A stretch of 20,920 nt of DNA from JAITMY01 sp031549685 (GTDB taxonomy: Bacteria; Bacteroidota; Bacteroidia; Bacteroidales; UBA932): the NCBI GenBank assembly GCA_031549685.1, contig JAVBPG010000049.1, forward strand, positions 1 through 20,920, given 5' to 3'. The position numbers and the translations under genes are program-made. Below the pieces are notes generated by a model. It saw only the letters and a program-made list of their open reading frames with translations, was not told where the DNA came from and ran no database searches. Below are positions 7,141 to 15,721 of the stretch, one piece after another. The first letter of the stretch is position 1; each line of letters opens with the position of its first letter.

Positions 7141-7187
7141 GTAAACCGGTTAAACTATGGCTACGCTTCATAGTCTAATTGGTTTAC
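7141..7187. promoter_or_regulatory. Palindrome in the efflux operon leader (operator or RNA hairpin)
   Basis: Two 19-nt arms (7141-7159 and 7169-7187) are complementary at 16 of 19 positions, with outer ends GTAAACC/GGTTTAC and inner ends ACTATG/CATAGT, around a 9-nt loop. It sits between the putative promoter and the start codon. It could bind a dimeric repressor or form a leader hairpin; there is no T tract after it to suggest a terminator. No regulator gene is adjacent. Confidence 0.5.
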
Positions 7188-7222
7188 GCTACACACTTCG
7201 ATAAAAAACACACGTTACTAAT

Positions 7223-8293
7223 ATGAAGAAAGCAATACGTTGGATTGCCTTAGCGCTGATAATAGCCGTTGGCGGCACATTTATTTACCTCCAGTTTTTT
7301 GCGCCAAGCGATATGGAGGAAGCCAGCCCCGAGGAGGCCCCGAGGCAAAAGCGCGAAGCCCTGAATGTAAGATGCATAGTAGTCAGCACCAAGCCCATTG
7401 TTGAGCAGATTAACAGCAGCGGAACGCTCAAAGCCTCGGAGCAGGTGGAGCTCTCGTTTGAGTCGTCGGGACGCATTACGCTGCTCAACATTAACGAAGG
7501 ACAGCGGGTAAAAAAGGGAACGCTGCTGGCCAAGGTAAACGACAACGAGCTGCAGGCGCAGCGCGATAAAATCAACGTGCAGCTCAAGCTGGCCGAGGAC
7601 CGCGAGGCGCGCCAGCGTACGCTGCTGGAGCGTGAAGCCATTAGCCGTGAGGCGTACGAACAGTCGCTTACCGAGTTGCAATCGCTCAAGGCCGACCTGG
7701 CGTTGATTGAGGCAAAAATCGAGAAGGCAAGCATCGTTGCGCCATTCGACGGCATCGTAGGCTTGCGCTACACCAGCGAGGGCGCCTACGTTTCGCCGGG
7801 TACGCTGGTTACGCAGCTGGTAAGCATTAAGCCGCTCAAAGTCGATTTTCCCATCAACGAGCGCCACGCCGGCGTGGTAAAGGTGGGCATGCCCGTGCAG
7901 TTTACCGCCGAGGGCTACAGCAAACCCTTTACCGCCAAGGTATACGCCATAGAGCCCCAGGTGGACGTAAAAATGCGCGCCCTCACCGTACGCGCCCTGT
8001 ACGACAACCGCAACGAGGATTTAGTGCCCGGGCGGTACATTCAGGTAAGCCTGCAAATAAAGCAGTTTGACAAGGCCATTACCATACCCAACCAGGCGCT
8101 GGTGCCCACCATGGAGGGCAACATTGTGTACGTGAGCCGCAGCGGAAAGGCGCAGCCCGTGAGCGTACAAATAGGCATTCGTAACGAAAGTGAAATTCAA
8201 ATTACATCGGGCTTAACGCCGGGCGATACGCTCATCACCTCGGGCATTTTGCAGCTGCGCAAGGGGCTACCGGTGAAGCTGAATATGGAGTAA
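7223..8293 (+). CDS. RND efflux periplasmic adaptor (membrane fusion protein)
   Basis: The product has 356 residues. An N-terminal membrane anchor (about 5-27) has no lipobox cysteine. Next is the first half of the barrel-sandwich (lipoyl) domain (about 68-112, GTLKASEQVEL to LLAKVND), a short helical hairpin (about 113-165), the second lipoyl half with APFDGIVG, then the beta-barrel and membrane-proximal domains, ending near LRKGLPVKL. The adaptor joins the inner-membrane pump to the outer-membrane channel in a tripartite exporter. It is the first gene of the operon; a 150-bp gap containing a repeat separates it from the pump gene. The substrate range is not predictable from sequence. Confidence 0.93.
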   Translation: MKKAIRWIALALIIAVGGTFIYLQFFAPSDMEEASPEEAPRQKREALNVRCIVVSTKPIVEQINSSGTLKASEQVELSFESSGRITLLNINEGQRVKKGTLLAKVNDNELQAQRDKINVQLKLAEDREARQRTLLEREAISREAYEQSLTELQSLKADLALIEAKIEKASIVAPFDGIVGLRYTSEGAYVSPGTLVTQLVSIKPLKVDFPINERHAGVVKVGMPVQFTAEGYSKPFTAKVYAIEPQVDVKMRALTVRALYDNRNEDLVPGRYIQVSLQIKQFDKAITIPNQALVPTMEGNIVYVSRSGKAQPVSVQIGIRNESEIQITSGLTPGDTLITSGILQLRKGLPVKLNME

Positions 8294-8294
8294 A

Positions 8295-8410
8295 AAAGCC
8301 CCTCCCAACCCTGCCCGCTTATGCGGAGCAGGCGGGCCTCCCCCAAGGGAAGGGCTTACCCAACGCATAGGGCCAAAGCCCCGCCTCGGCAGAATTGGGG
8401 AGAGGCCGTA
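8295..8410. repeat. Palindromic repeat inside the efflux operon
   Basis: The 150-bp gap between adaptor and pump genes is non-coding and C-rich on this strand. It contains GCCCGC/GCGGGC (8313-8318 with 8332-8337), AAGCCC near 8296 facing GGGCTT near 8352, and a CCCCTCCC-rich left end facing GGGGAGAGG on the right. This nested arrangement suggests an inserted palindromic repeat. It may alter the amount of pump made relative to adaptor by acting as a partial terminator or RNA-stability element. Confidence 0.5.
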
Positions 8411-8443
8411 AATAGTAAATTGTCAAATCGTAAATCTTCATAG

Positions 8444-11400
8444 ATGTCCCTATCCTCCACCAGCATATCCCGTCCGGTACTTACCACGGTGTTAACGCTC
8501 ATCATACTGCTGTTCGGTATTATCGGGTTTTCCTACTTAGGCATTCGCGAATACCCCAGCGTTGACCCGCCCGTAATCTCAGTCAGCACCAGCTACATTG
8601 GCGCCAACGCCGATATTATTGAGAAGCAAATTACCGAGCCGCTCGAGCAAAGCATCAACGGCATTCAGGGCATACGCTCGCTTACCAGCACCAGCAGCAC
8701 GGGCAGCAGCCAAATTACCGTGGAGTTTGAGCTGAGCCGCGACATGGAGTCGGCCGCCAACGACGTGCGCGACAAGGTTTCGAAATCGCTGTACAAGCTG
8801 CCCCGGGACTGCGATCCGCCTACGGTGTCCAAGGCCGACGCCGACTCCGACCCCATTCTGATGATTGGCATAAAGAGCAGCAACCGCTCGCTGCTGGAGC
8901 TGTCGGAGATTGCAGACCTGACCTATAAGGAGCAGCTGCAAACCATTTCGGGCGTGAGCGAGGTAACCATTTGGGGTGAGAAGCGCTACGCCATGCGCAT
9001 GTGGATGGATCCGGCCAAGCTGGCGGGCTACGGCCTCACGCCGCTGGATGTGCGCAACGCGCTGCTGCGCGAAAATGTGGAGCTGCCCTCGGGGCGCATT
9101 GAGGGTACCTCGGTTGAGCTTACCATTCGCGCCCAGGGTTTGATGACCACCCCCAACGATTTCAACCGCCTCATCATTGCACAGCAGGGCGACAAGGTGG
9201 TTCGCTTCAGCGATGTGGGCTACGCCGAACTGGGCGCCGAGGATATTCGCAGCATCATGAAGCTCAACGGAGTGCCGAGCGTGGGCGTGGGCGTTATTCC
9301 GCAGCCCGGCTCGAACCACATTGAAATTGCCGACGAGGTGTATAAGCGCATGGAGCAAATCCAAAAAGACCTGCCCGAGGATGTGGAGATAGGCATGATT
9401 TACGACAACACGCGCTTTATCCGCTCATCCATTAAGGAGGTTGGCAGCACCATTATCGATGCCTTTGTGCTGGTGGTGCTCATCATATTTTTGTTCCTGC
9501 GCGACTGGCGCACCACGCTTATCCCCACGGTGGTTATTCCGGTTTCGCTCATCGGGTCGTTCTTCATTATGTACCTGGCGGGATTCAGCATCAACACGCT
9601 ATCGCTGCTGGCCATTGTGCTGGCCATTGGCCTGGTGGTGGACGATGCCATCGTGATGATGGAAAATATTTACGTAAAAATAGAGGGTGGCATGACACCG
9701 CTGGAGGCGGGAATACAAGGCTCCAACGAAATATTTTTTGCCGTGGTGTCCACCACCGTTACGCTCATTGCGGTGTTCTTTCCCATCGTTTTTTTGCAGG
9801 GAACAACAGGCCGCTTATTCCGCGAGTTCAGCATTGTCATTTCGGGCTCGGTAGCCATTTCGGCCTTTGTGGCGCTTACGTTTACACCCATGCTATCCAC
9901 CAAGCTGCTGAAGCACCGCAAGCGTCAACCCTGGTTTTACCGCGTAACGGAGCCCTTCTTCAGCTGGCTTACCAACGCCTACAAAAGCACGCTGACCACC
10001 TTCATGCGCTACCGCTGGATAGCTATTGCCACCATTGCCGCCATGGGTGTTTGCATCGCCCTGCTGTGGATGAGCATTCCCTCGGAAATGGCGCCGATTG
10101 AAGACCGCTCGGCCATTATTATCCGCAGCACCGGAGCCGAAGGTAGCACCTACAGCTTCATGAGCCGGTACATCGATAACCTGGGCGAGCTGGTAAGCAA
10201 CGTGCCCGAGCGCGATGTGTATATGAGCCGCGCCAACCCGGGGTCAGGCTTTGTGCGCCTCATGCTGGTGCCGCCAAGCGAGCGCAAGCGTACCCAGCAG
10301 GAAATATACGATGACCTCGCCCCGCAGCTCGCCCCGTTTACCGATGCCCGCCCGTTCATTATGCAGCAAAGCACCTTTGGCGGACGGCGCGTACGGCAGC
10401 CGGTGCAGTACGTGCTGCAGGCCCCCAGCCTGGATAAGCTCAAGGAGTATGTTCCCCAATTTATGGCCAAGGTAAACGAGAGCAAGGTGCTGCAAATGGC
10501 CGATGTGAACCTCAAGTTTACCAAGCCTGAGGTGCGCGTGGACATCAACCGGGACAAGGCAAACCTCATGGGCGTTTCCACCCAAAACATAGGGCAAACC
10601 CTGCAGCTGGGCCTGAGCGGACAGCGCTTTGGGTACTTTTTCATCAACTCAAAGCAGTACCAGGTAATCGGTCAAATGGAGCAGCAGTACAGCAGCAAAA
10701 CCCTCGACCTGCGCTCCATCTACGTGCGGAGCGACCAGGGCGACATGGTGCAGTTAGACAACCTTGTTTCGCTACGCGAGGTAAGCACGCCGCCCAGCCT
10801 GTACCGCTACAACCGCTTTGTGTCGGCCACCGTGTCGGCGGGCGTGAACAAGGGCTACACCATTGGCGACGGACTCGACGAAATGGACAGGATATCGCAA
10901 GAGGTGCTGGACGAGAGTTTCCGCACGGCGCTGGCGGGCGAGTCGAAGGAGTTTCGCGACAGCTCATCGAGCCTCATGTTCGCGTTCCTGCTGGCGCTTG
11001 TACTCATTTACCTGGTGCTGGCGGCGCAGTTTGAGAGCTTCCGCGACCCGCTCATCGTTATGTTCACCGTACCGCTGGCCGTGTTCGGCGCGCTGCTGTT
11101 TTTGTGGATAAACGAAAAAACCATGAACATCTTTTCGCAAATCGGCATCATTATGCTCATTGGGCTGGTGTCCAAAAACGGCATTTTGATTGTGGAATTT
11201 GCCAACCAGCGCAAGGCCAACGGGCTCAGTATTCGCGATGCGGTGCTCGATGCATCGGCCGCGCGCTTTCGCCCCATCCTGATGACCAGCCTATCGACCA
11301 TACTGGGTTCGCTGCCGCTGGTGCTCGCCGCAGGCGAGGGCGCCAACAGCCGCATAATGATGGGTATTGCCGTGGCTGGAGGCCTTGCGGTATCTACGTT

Positions 11401-11512
11401 CCTGACGCTTTACATCGTTCCGGCCATGTACACCTTTTTGACAAGTAAAAAAGTAAAGGTGGCAAAAAATGAAAGTAAAGAAAATACCCTCCTCTCCCGT
11501 AATGACGAATAA
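8444..11512 (+). CDS. RND multidrug efflux pump, AcrB/HAE1 family
   Basis: The product has 1022 residues, normal for the family, with the usual duplicated plan: TM1, a large periplasmic loop, TM2-6, TM7, a second periplasmic loop and TM8-12. The N-terminal region carries the family motif around YPSVDPPVISVSTSYIGA. The proton-relay residues are all present: D400-D401 in GLVVDDAIV, K911 in GLVSKNGILIVEF and R941 in RFRPILMTS, equivalent to AcrB D407, D408, K940 and R971. It should therefore be an active proton-driven trimeric exporter of the inner membrane. The outer-membrane factor gene begins 8 nt after its stop. Substrates may be drugs, detergents or metabolites; sequence alone does not decide. 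Confidence 0.95.
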   Translation: MSLSSTSISRPVLTTVLTLIILLFGIIGFSYLGIREYPSVDPPVISVSTSYIGANADIIEKQITEPLEQSINGIQGIRSLTSTSSTGSSQITVEFELSRDMESAANDVRDKVSKSLYKLPRDCDPPTVSKADADSDPILMIGIKSSNRSLLELSEIADLTYKEQLQTISGVSEVTIWGEKRYAMRMWMDPAKLAGYGLTPLDVRNALLRENVELPSGRIEGTSVELTIRAQGLMTTPNDFNRLIIAQQGDKVVRFSDVGYAELGAEDIRSIMKLNGVPSVGVGVIPQPGSNHIEIADEVYKRMEQIQKDLPEDVEIGMIYDNTRFIRSSIKEVGSTIIDAFVLVVLIIFLFLRDWRTTLIPTVVIPVSLIGSFFIMYLAGFSINTLSLLAIVLAIGLVVDDAIVMMENIYVKIEGGMTPLEAGIQGSNEIFFAVVSTTVTLIAVFFPIVFLQGTTGRLFREFSIVISGSVAISAFVALTFTPMLSTKLLKHRKRQPWFYRVTEPFFSWLTNAYKSTLTTFMRYRWIAIATIAAMGVCIALLWMSIPSEMAPIEDRSAIIIRSTGAEGSTYSFMSRYIDNLGELVSNVPERDVYMSRANPGSGFVRLMLVPPSERKRTQQEIYDDLAPQLAPFTDARPFIMQQSTFGGRRVRQPVQYVLQAPSLDKLKEYVPQFMAKVNESKVLQMADVNLKFTKPEVRVDINRDKANLMGVSTQNIGQTLQLGLSGQRFGYFFINSKQYQVIGQMEQQYSSKTLDLRSIYVRSDQGDMVQLDNLVSLREVSTPPSLYRYNRFVSATVSAGVNKGYTIGDGLDEMDRISQEVLDESFRTALAGESKEFRDSSSSLMFAFLLALVLIYLVLAAQFESFRDPLIVMFTVPLAVFGALLFLWINEKTMNIFSQIGIIMLIGLVSKNGILIVEFANQRKANGLSIRDAVLDASAARFRPILMTSLSTILGSLPLVLAAGEGANSRIMMGIAVAGGLAVSTFLTLYIVPAMYTFLTSKKVKVAKNESKENTLLSRNDE

Positions 11513-11520
11513 TTAGCAGC

Positions 11521-12837
11521 ATGAAGTATTTACAAATAGCCGCACTCGCATTCTTAGTATCATCGGCCGCGCTTGCACAGGGCAAGGCCCCGGCCTACAC
11601 GCTACCCATGAGCCTCGAAACGGTTTTGGAGAATACCTACTCCATTAAGTTTGCGCGCAACAACGAGCAGATTTTGGCCAACAACGCCACCCGCGGCAAC
11701 GCCGGAATGCTGCCCAAGGTAAACGCCACGGCGGGATTCGGCGGCAGCCTCAACCAGTTGCAAAGCGCCGGAGGGGTTGACTATAAGAACACGCACAACG
11801 AAAACTTCAACCTTGGCCTCAACGGCACATGGACGCTGTTCGATGGATTCGGCATGCAGGCCTCGTACGAGCGCCTGCAGGAAATAAAAAAGAACGGCGA
11901 GCTGGGCACACGCCTGGAAATCGAGAGCACCATTGCCGAGGCCACCGCCATGTACTACGACATTGTGCAGCGCAACCTCAAGCTGGATAACCTCAAGGTA
12001 ACGCTCGCGCTATCGCGGGAACGGCTTCGCCTGGTGCGCGAAAAGTACCTGGTGGGCTCGCGCTCGCAGGTGGAGCTGCTGCAGGCCCAGGTGGATTTCA
12101 ACGCCGACAGCTCGCAGTATGTTACCTACCTACAAAGCATTAGCAACCTCCAAATCCGGTTCAAGAAGTTGCTTCTGCTGCCATTCGACGGGGAGGCCAT
12201 TACGGTGAGCGACACCTCCTTTAAACTCAACGAGGGGCTGAAGCTCGATGAGCTGAAGGAGCTAAGCCTGCAAAACAACACCACGCTCAAAATTTACGAT
12301 GTGAACCGCAGCATTACGGAGCTGGAGCGCAAGCAGGTGGCCGCAGCGCGGTACCCGTACCTCAACCTCAACGCCTCGTACGGCTACACCCAAAACCAGA
12401 ACAGCTACAACAGCTCCTCAAGCGATGCCCTGGGCCTGAGCTACGGCGTGAGCATGGGCTTTAAAATTTACGATGGCTCGAACCAGCGCCGCCTGGAGCA
12501 GAATATCAAAATTGCCGGGCTCAACCGCCAGCTGGAGTACGAGCAGCAGGTGCAGCAGCTGATGGCCGAAATACACCTGCTCTACTCCTCGTACGACACC
12601 TACGTTCGCCTGCTGGACTTGGAGCGGAAGAACAACGAGATTGCAACAAAAAGAATTGAGCTGGCCATGGAGCTCTACCGCCTGGGGCAAATTACCAGCC
12701 TTGAGCTGCGCGAGCACCAAAAAACCAACCTCGACGCACAAGACCGCCTGGTAAACGCCATATACCAGGCCAAGCTCTCCGAGATATACCTCATGCAGCT
12801 CTGCGGCATGGCGCTAAGCTACCTTGACGCAAAGTAA
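11521..12837 (+). CDS. TolC-family outer-membrane efflux protein
   Basis: The product has 438 residues with a signal peptide (about 1-20, ending ALAQ). Two repeated halves follow, each with beta-strand segments (such as LNGTWTLFDGF and YGVSMGFKIYDGS) and long amphipathic helices (such as LRLVREKYLVGSRSQVELLQAQVDF). This is the OEP plan of TolC-type trimeric channels. The halves align, as expected from the internal duplication. It is the third gene of the efflux operon and supplies the outer-membrane exit duct. No lipobox cysteine is present, so it is not acylated like the OprM branch. Confidence 0.93.
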   Translation: MKYLQIAALAFLVSSAALAQGKAPAYTLPMSLETVLENTYSIKFARNNEQILANNATRGNAGMLPKVNATAGFGGSLNQLQSAGGVDYKNTHNENFNLGLNGTWTLFDGFGMQASYERLQEIKKNGELGTRLEIESTIAEATAMYYDIVQRNLKLDNLKVTLALSRERLRLVREKYLVGSRSQVELLQAQVDFNADSSQYVTYLQSISNLQIRFKKLLLLPFDGEAITVSDTSFKLNEGLKLDELKELSLQNNTTLKIYDVNRSITELERKQVAAARYPYLNLNASYGYTQNQNSYNSSSSDALGLSYGVSMGFKIYDGSNQRRLEQNIKIAGLNRQLEYEQQVQQLMAEIHLLYSSYDTYVRLLDLERKNNEIATKRIELAMELYRLGQITSLELREHQKTNLDAQDRLVNAIYQAKLSEIYLMQLCGMALSYLDAK

Positions 12838-12878
12838 AAGTTGTCAATACCCTACAAAAGCACAACAAGCAGCATGAG

Positions 12879-12905
12879 ATTGCGGGGCAAGCCCGCAATG
12901 ACAAA
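12879..12905. repeat. Short palindromic repeat upstream of mutS2
   Basis: ATTGCGGG (12879-12886) and CCCGCAAT (12892-12899) form a perfect 8-bp stem with a 5-nt loop, followed by GACAAA. The segment differs by one loop base from the copy at 1520-1546 in the element before pyrI. It lies in the 83-bp gap between the efflux operon and mutS2 and may end the operon transcript or be a remnant of a dispersed repeat. Confidence 0.55.
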
Positions 12906-12920
12906 GAAAGATAAGCAAAA

Positions 12921-15431
12921 ATGACCTACCCCGCCACCTTTGAAGTAAAGCTCGGTTTTGATAAAATCCGCGCCTTGGTAGAGGCCAAGTGCGTAACGGC
13001 GCGCGCCCGCGAAATGCTGGCCGAGGCCACCTTCTGCAGCAACTTTGCAGGCGTGCAGGAGCTGCTTGAGCAAACGGCCGAAATGCAGGCCATCTGCACC
13101 TTCGATAGCTCCTTTCCGCAAAGCGGATACGTGGATGTTTTACACTTCATAGCCAAGGCAAAAATCGTAGGCGCCTACTTAGACGAGCCGGAGCTGGTGG
13201 CGCTTTCGCAAATGCTCAACACCGTTGTCGGCATCGCCTCGTTTTTTACAAAAAACCGGCAGAACACAGCGCACGACGCCCGGCACTACCCTCGCCTGTC
13301 GGCCATGGTGCAGCCCGCGCAATCATTGGAGAATGTGAATGCACGCATTGCCGCCATTGTCGACAAGTTCGGCAAGGTAAAGGACAGCGCCTCGCCCGAG
13401 CTGCAGCAGCTGCGCCGCATGATGATGGAAACGCAGCAGCAGATTTCGCGACGCATGCAGGCTATACTCAAGCAGGCGCAGGCGGCGGGCTACGTGGACG
13501 AGGATGCCGAGGTAAGCCTGCGCGACGGCCGCACCGTAATTCCGGTCAACGCAAGCAACAAGCGCAAGGTGGCGGGCATGGTGCTGGACGAGTCAGCCAC
13601 CGGAAAAACCGCCTTCATTGAGCCTGCCGAGGTGGTGGAGCTCAACAATCAGCTAAAGGAATTAGGCTTTGCCGAGCGGCGAGAGGTCATCAAAATCCTT
13701 ACCGCGTTTGCCGATTTTCTCCGCCCCTTTTTGCCCGAGGTGACGGACGCCGCCGAGCTGGTGAGTCGCATGGACTTTATCCGTGCCAAGGCGCTTTTTT
13801 CCAATAATATAGGCGCCGTAAAGCCCGTTTTGCTCCACGAGCAAATCATCAGCTGGCGCAACGCAAGGCACCCGCTGCTGGAGAGCGTGCTCAAAAAGGA
13901 GGGCAAGACAATCGTTCCGCTCGACGTGCGCCTCACCCCACAAAAGCACATGCTGCTGATATCGGGGCCCAACGCCGGCGGAAAATCCGTGGTCATAAAA
14001 ACCGTGGGATTGCTGCAGTACATGCTGCAGTGCGGATTTCCGGCGCCGCTATCCGAGGCCTCCGAGGCGGGAATCTTCGACTCCGTTTTTATCGATATCG
14101 GCGACGAGCAATCGCTCGAAAACGACCTGAGCACCTACAGCTCGCACCTGCAAAACATGAAATATTTTTTGCGCAACGCAAATGAAAAAACGCTGGTGCT
14201 GATTGATGAATTCGGCACCGGCACCGAGCCGCAGCTGGGCGGCGCCATTGCCGAATCGGTGCTGGCATCGCTCGTAGGCAAAAAATCCTTTGGCGTAATC
14301 ACCACACACTACGCTAATTTGAAGCACTTTGCAAGTAACACACCGGGCGTCGAAAACGGCGCCATGCTCTTTGATTTGCAAAAAATAGAGCCGCTGTTTA
14401 AGCTCGATGTGGGCGCGCCGGGCAGCTCGTTTGCCTTTGAGATCGCCAAGAAAATAGGGCTGCCCGACGAGGTGCTGACCCGCGCCCGCGAAACGCTCGG
14501 CGACAAGTCCGTGAACTTTGACAAAAGCCTGCGCGACATTGCCCGCGACCGCCGCTACTGGGAGGAGAAGCGCAGCCGCATTAAGCACGTCGATAAAAGC
14601 TTGGACGAGCTGATGGCCAAGTACGAGGGCGAGCTGGCCCTGCTGCAGGGCGAGCGCAAGCGCATTATTCAGGAGGCAAAGGACGAGGCGAAGAAGTTGT
14701 TAGCTGCCGCAAATAAACAAATAGAAAATACCATTCGCGGCATTAAGGAGGCGCAGGCCGAAAAAGAAAAAACCCGCGAAATCCGCAGCCAGCTCAGCGC
14801 CTTTGCGCAGGGCGTTGAGGGCAACGAGGACGATAAAAACGCTGCCAAGCTGCAGCAAAAAATGGAGCGCCTAAAGGAGCAGCAGCAGCGCCGCGAAGAA
14901 CAAAAATCGAAGCAGAGTAAAGCGCCGATGGAGGCGACACAGGCACCGCAACCAATTAAGGAAAAAGATATTACAGTAGGAAATACGGTGCGCGTAAAGG
15001 GGCAGGAGGTCGTGGGCGAAGTGGTAAAAATAAACGACAACGGTACCGCCGTGCTGGCCGTGGGCAACCTCTACACCACCATCTCGGCGGACAAGCTGGA
15101 GCAGGTAAGCCGCAACGCCTACCGCAGCGCGCAGCCCAAAAGTTCCGACAACATTGGCGGCAGCAGCCTCAACGTAAAGCGGCTCAATTTCAAGCACAGC
15201 GTTGATGTGCGGGGCATGCGCGCCGACGAAGCGCTAATGGAGGTGGAGGAATTTATCGACCAGGCCATGATGTTCGGCGTGGGCGAGGTACGCATTTTAC
15301 ACGGCAAGGGAACAGGAATTCTCAAGGAGCAAATCCGCCGCTACCTGCGCAACCTGCACGGCGTAAGCAGCGCGGAGGACGAGCATGTGGACCAGGGCGG
15401 GGCGGGGATAACGGTGGTGAAGATGAGGTAA
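12921..15431 (+). CDS. mutS2: MutS2 family ATPase/endonuclease with Smr domain
   Basis: The product has 836 residues. The helical core and clamp come first, then the MutS ATPase with Walker A GPNAGGKS (349-356) and Walker B LVLIDE (425-430). After that are a long charged coiled coil (about 530-690), a KOW-like beta segment, and a C-terminal Smr nuclease domain (about 755-836) with VDVRGM (761-766) and HGKGTG (794-799). There is no N-terminal mismatch-recognition domain, which separates it from MutS. Characterised MutS2 proteins limit recombination or rescue collided ribosomes. The Smr motif that usually reads LDLHG has Arg instead of His here. It ends convergently with recQ. Confidence 0.95.
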   Translation: MTYPATFEVKLGFDKIRALVEAKCVTARAREMLAEATFCSNFAGVQELLEQTAEMQAICTFDSSFPQSGYVDVLHFIAKAKIVGAYLDEPELVALSQMLNTVVGIASFFTKNRQNTAHDARHYPRLSAMVQPAQSLENVNARIAAIVDKFGKVKDSASPELQQLRRMMMETQQQISRRMQAILKQAQAAGYVDEDAEVSLRDGRTVIPVNASNKRKVAGMVLDESATGKTAFIEPAEVVELNNQLKELGFAERREVIKILTAFADFLRPFLPEVTDAAELVSRMDFIRAKALFSNNIGAVKPVLLHEQIISWRNARHPLLESVLKKEGKTIVPLDVRLTPQKHMLLISGPNAGGKSVVIKTVGLLQYMLQCGFPAPLSEASEAGIFDSVFIDIGDEQSLENDLSTYSSHLQNMKYFLRNANEKTLVLIDEFGTGTEPQLGGAIAESVLASLVGKKSFGVITTHYANLKHFASNTPGVENGAMLFDLQKIEPLFKLDVGAPGSSFAFEIAKKIGLPDEVLTRARETLGDKSVNFDKSLRDIARDRRYWEEKRSRIKHVDKSLDELMAKYEGELALLQGERKRIIQEAKDEAKKLLAAANKQIENTIRGIKEAQAEKEKTREIRSQLSAFAQGVEGNEDDKNAAKLQQKMERLKEQQQRREEQKSKQSKAPMEATQAPQPIKEKDITVGNTVRVKGQEVVGEVVKINDNGTAVLAVGNLYTTISADKLEQVSRNAYRSAQPKSSDNIGGSSLNVKRLNFKHSVDVRGMRADEALMEVEEFIDQAMMFGVGEVRILHGKGTGILKEQIRRYLRNLHGVSSAEDEHVDQGGAGITVVKMR

Positions 15432-15515
15432 TTTCGGATTGCAGGTTTCGAGCATAGAGCGAAAAACATTTAGCTCGGTATAGCCAATCTCCCGCCTAAA
15501 ATCATCATATTTCAC

Positions 15516-15565
15516 ATCTTTAATGCCAAAAACGTGAAAAAAATCACATTTTCGGCATTAAAGAT
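15516..15565. terminator. Bidirectional hairpin between mutS2 and recQ
   Basis: Arms 15516-15537 and 15544-15565 (22 nt each) pair with a perfect 12-bp outer stem ATCTTTAATGCC/GGCATTAAAGAT, a few mismatches, and TCAC/GTGA closing a six-A loop. It lies about 85 bp after mutS2 and about 155 bp after recQ, which are convergent, so termination from either side is plausible. The rest of this 290-bp spacer shows only a weak CTTAG/CTAAG pair near 15640-15656 and no gene. Confidence 0.55.
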
Positions 15566-15721
15566 TGGAAAATCACGTTCGGTCGAGGCTCCCGCTTCGG
15601 GCGTTTCATGCATGCAAATTAAGCCTACTAACAGACCTCAACTTAGGCGCAAGCTAAGCCGAACACAGGTTTATCTATGGTTATTATTTCTAACCTCCTC
15701 CCGTTAAGGCGAATCTGAAAT

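Noticed and set aside
8579..9364. Minus-strand open frame opposite the RND pump
   Set aside because: It is a shadow of a gene with full proton-relay and family motifs.
15297..15515. Minus-strand 72-codon frame starting in the mutS2-recQ spacer
   Set aside because: Most of it is antisense to the Smr domain of mutS2, and the short intergenic start matches nothing I recognise.
15516..15565. Possible CRISPR-like or phage attachment repeat in the mutS2-recQ spacer
   Set aside because: There is only one inverted pair and no direct repeats or spacers; a bidirectional terminator explains it.
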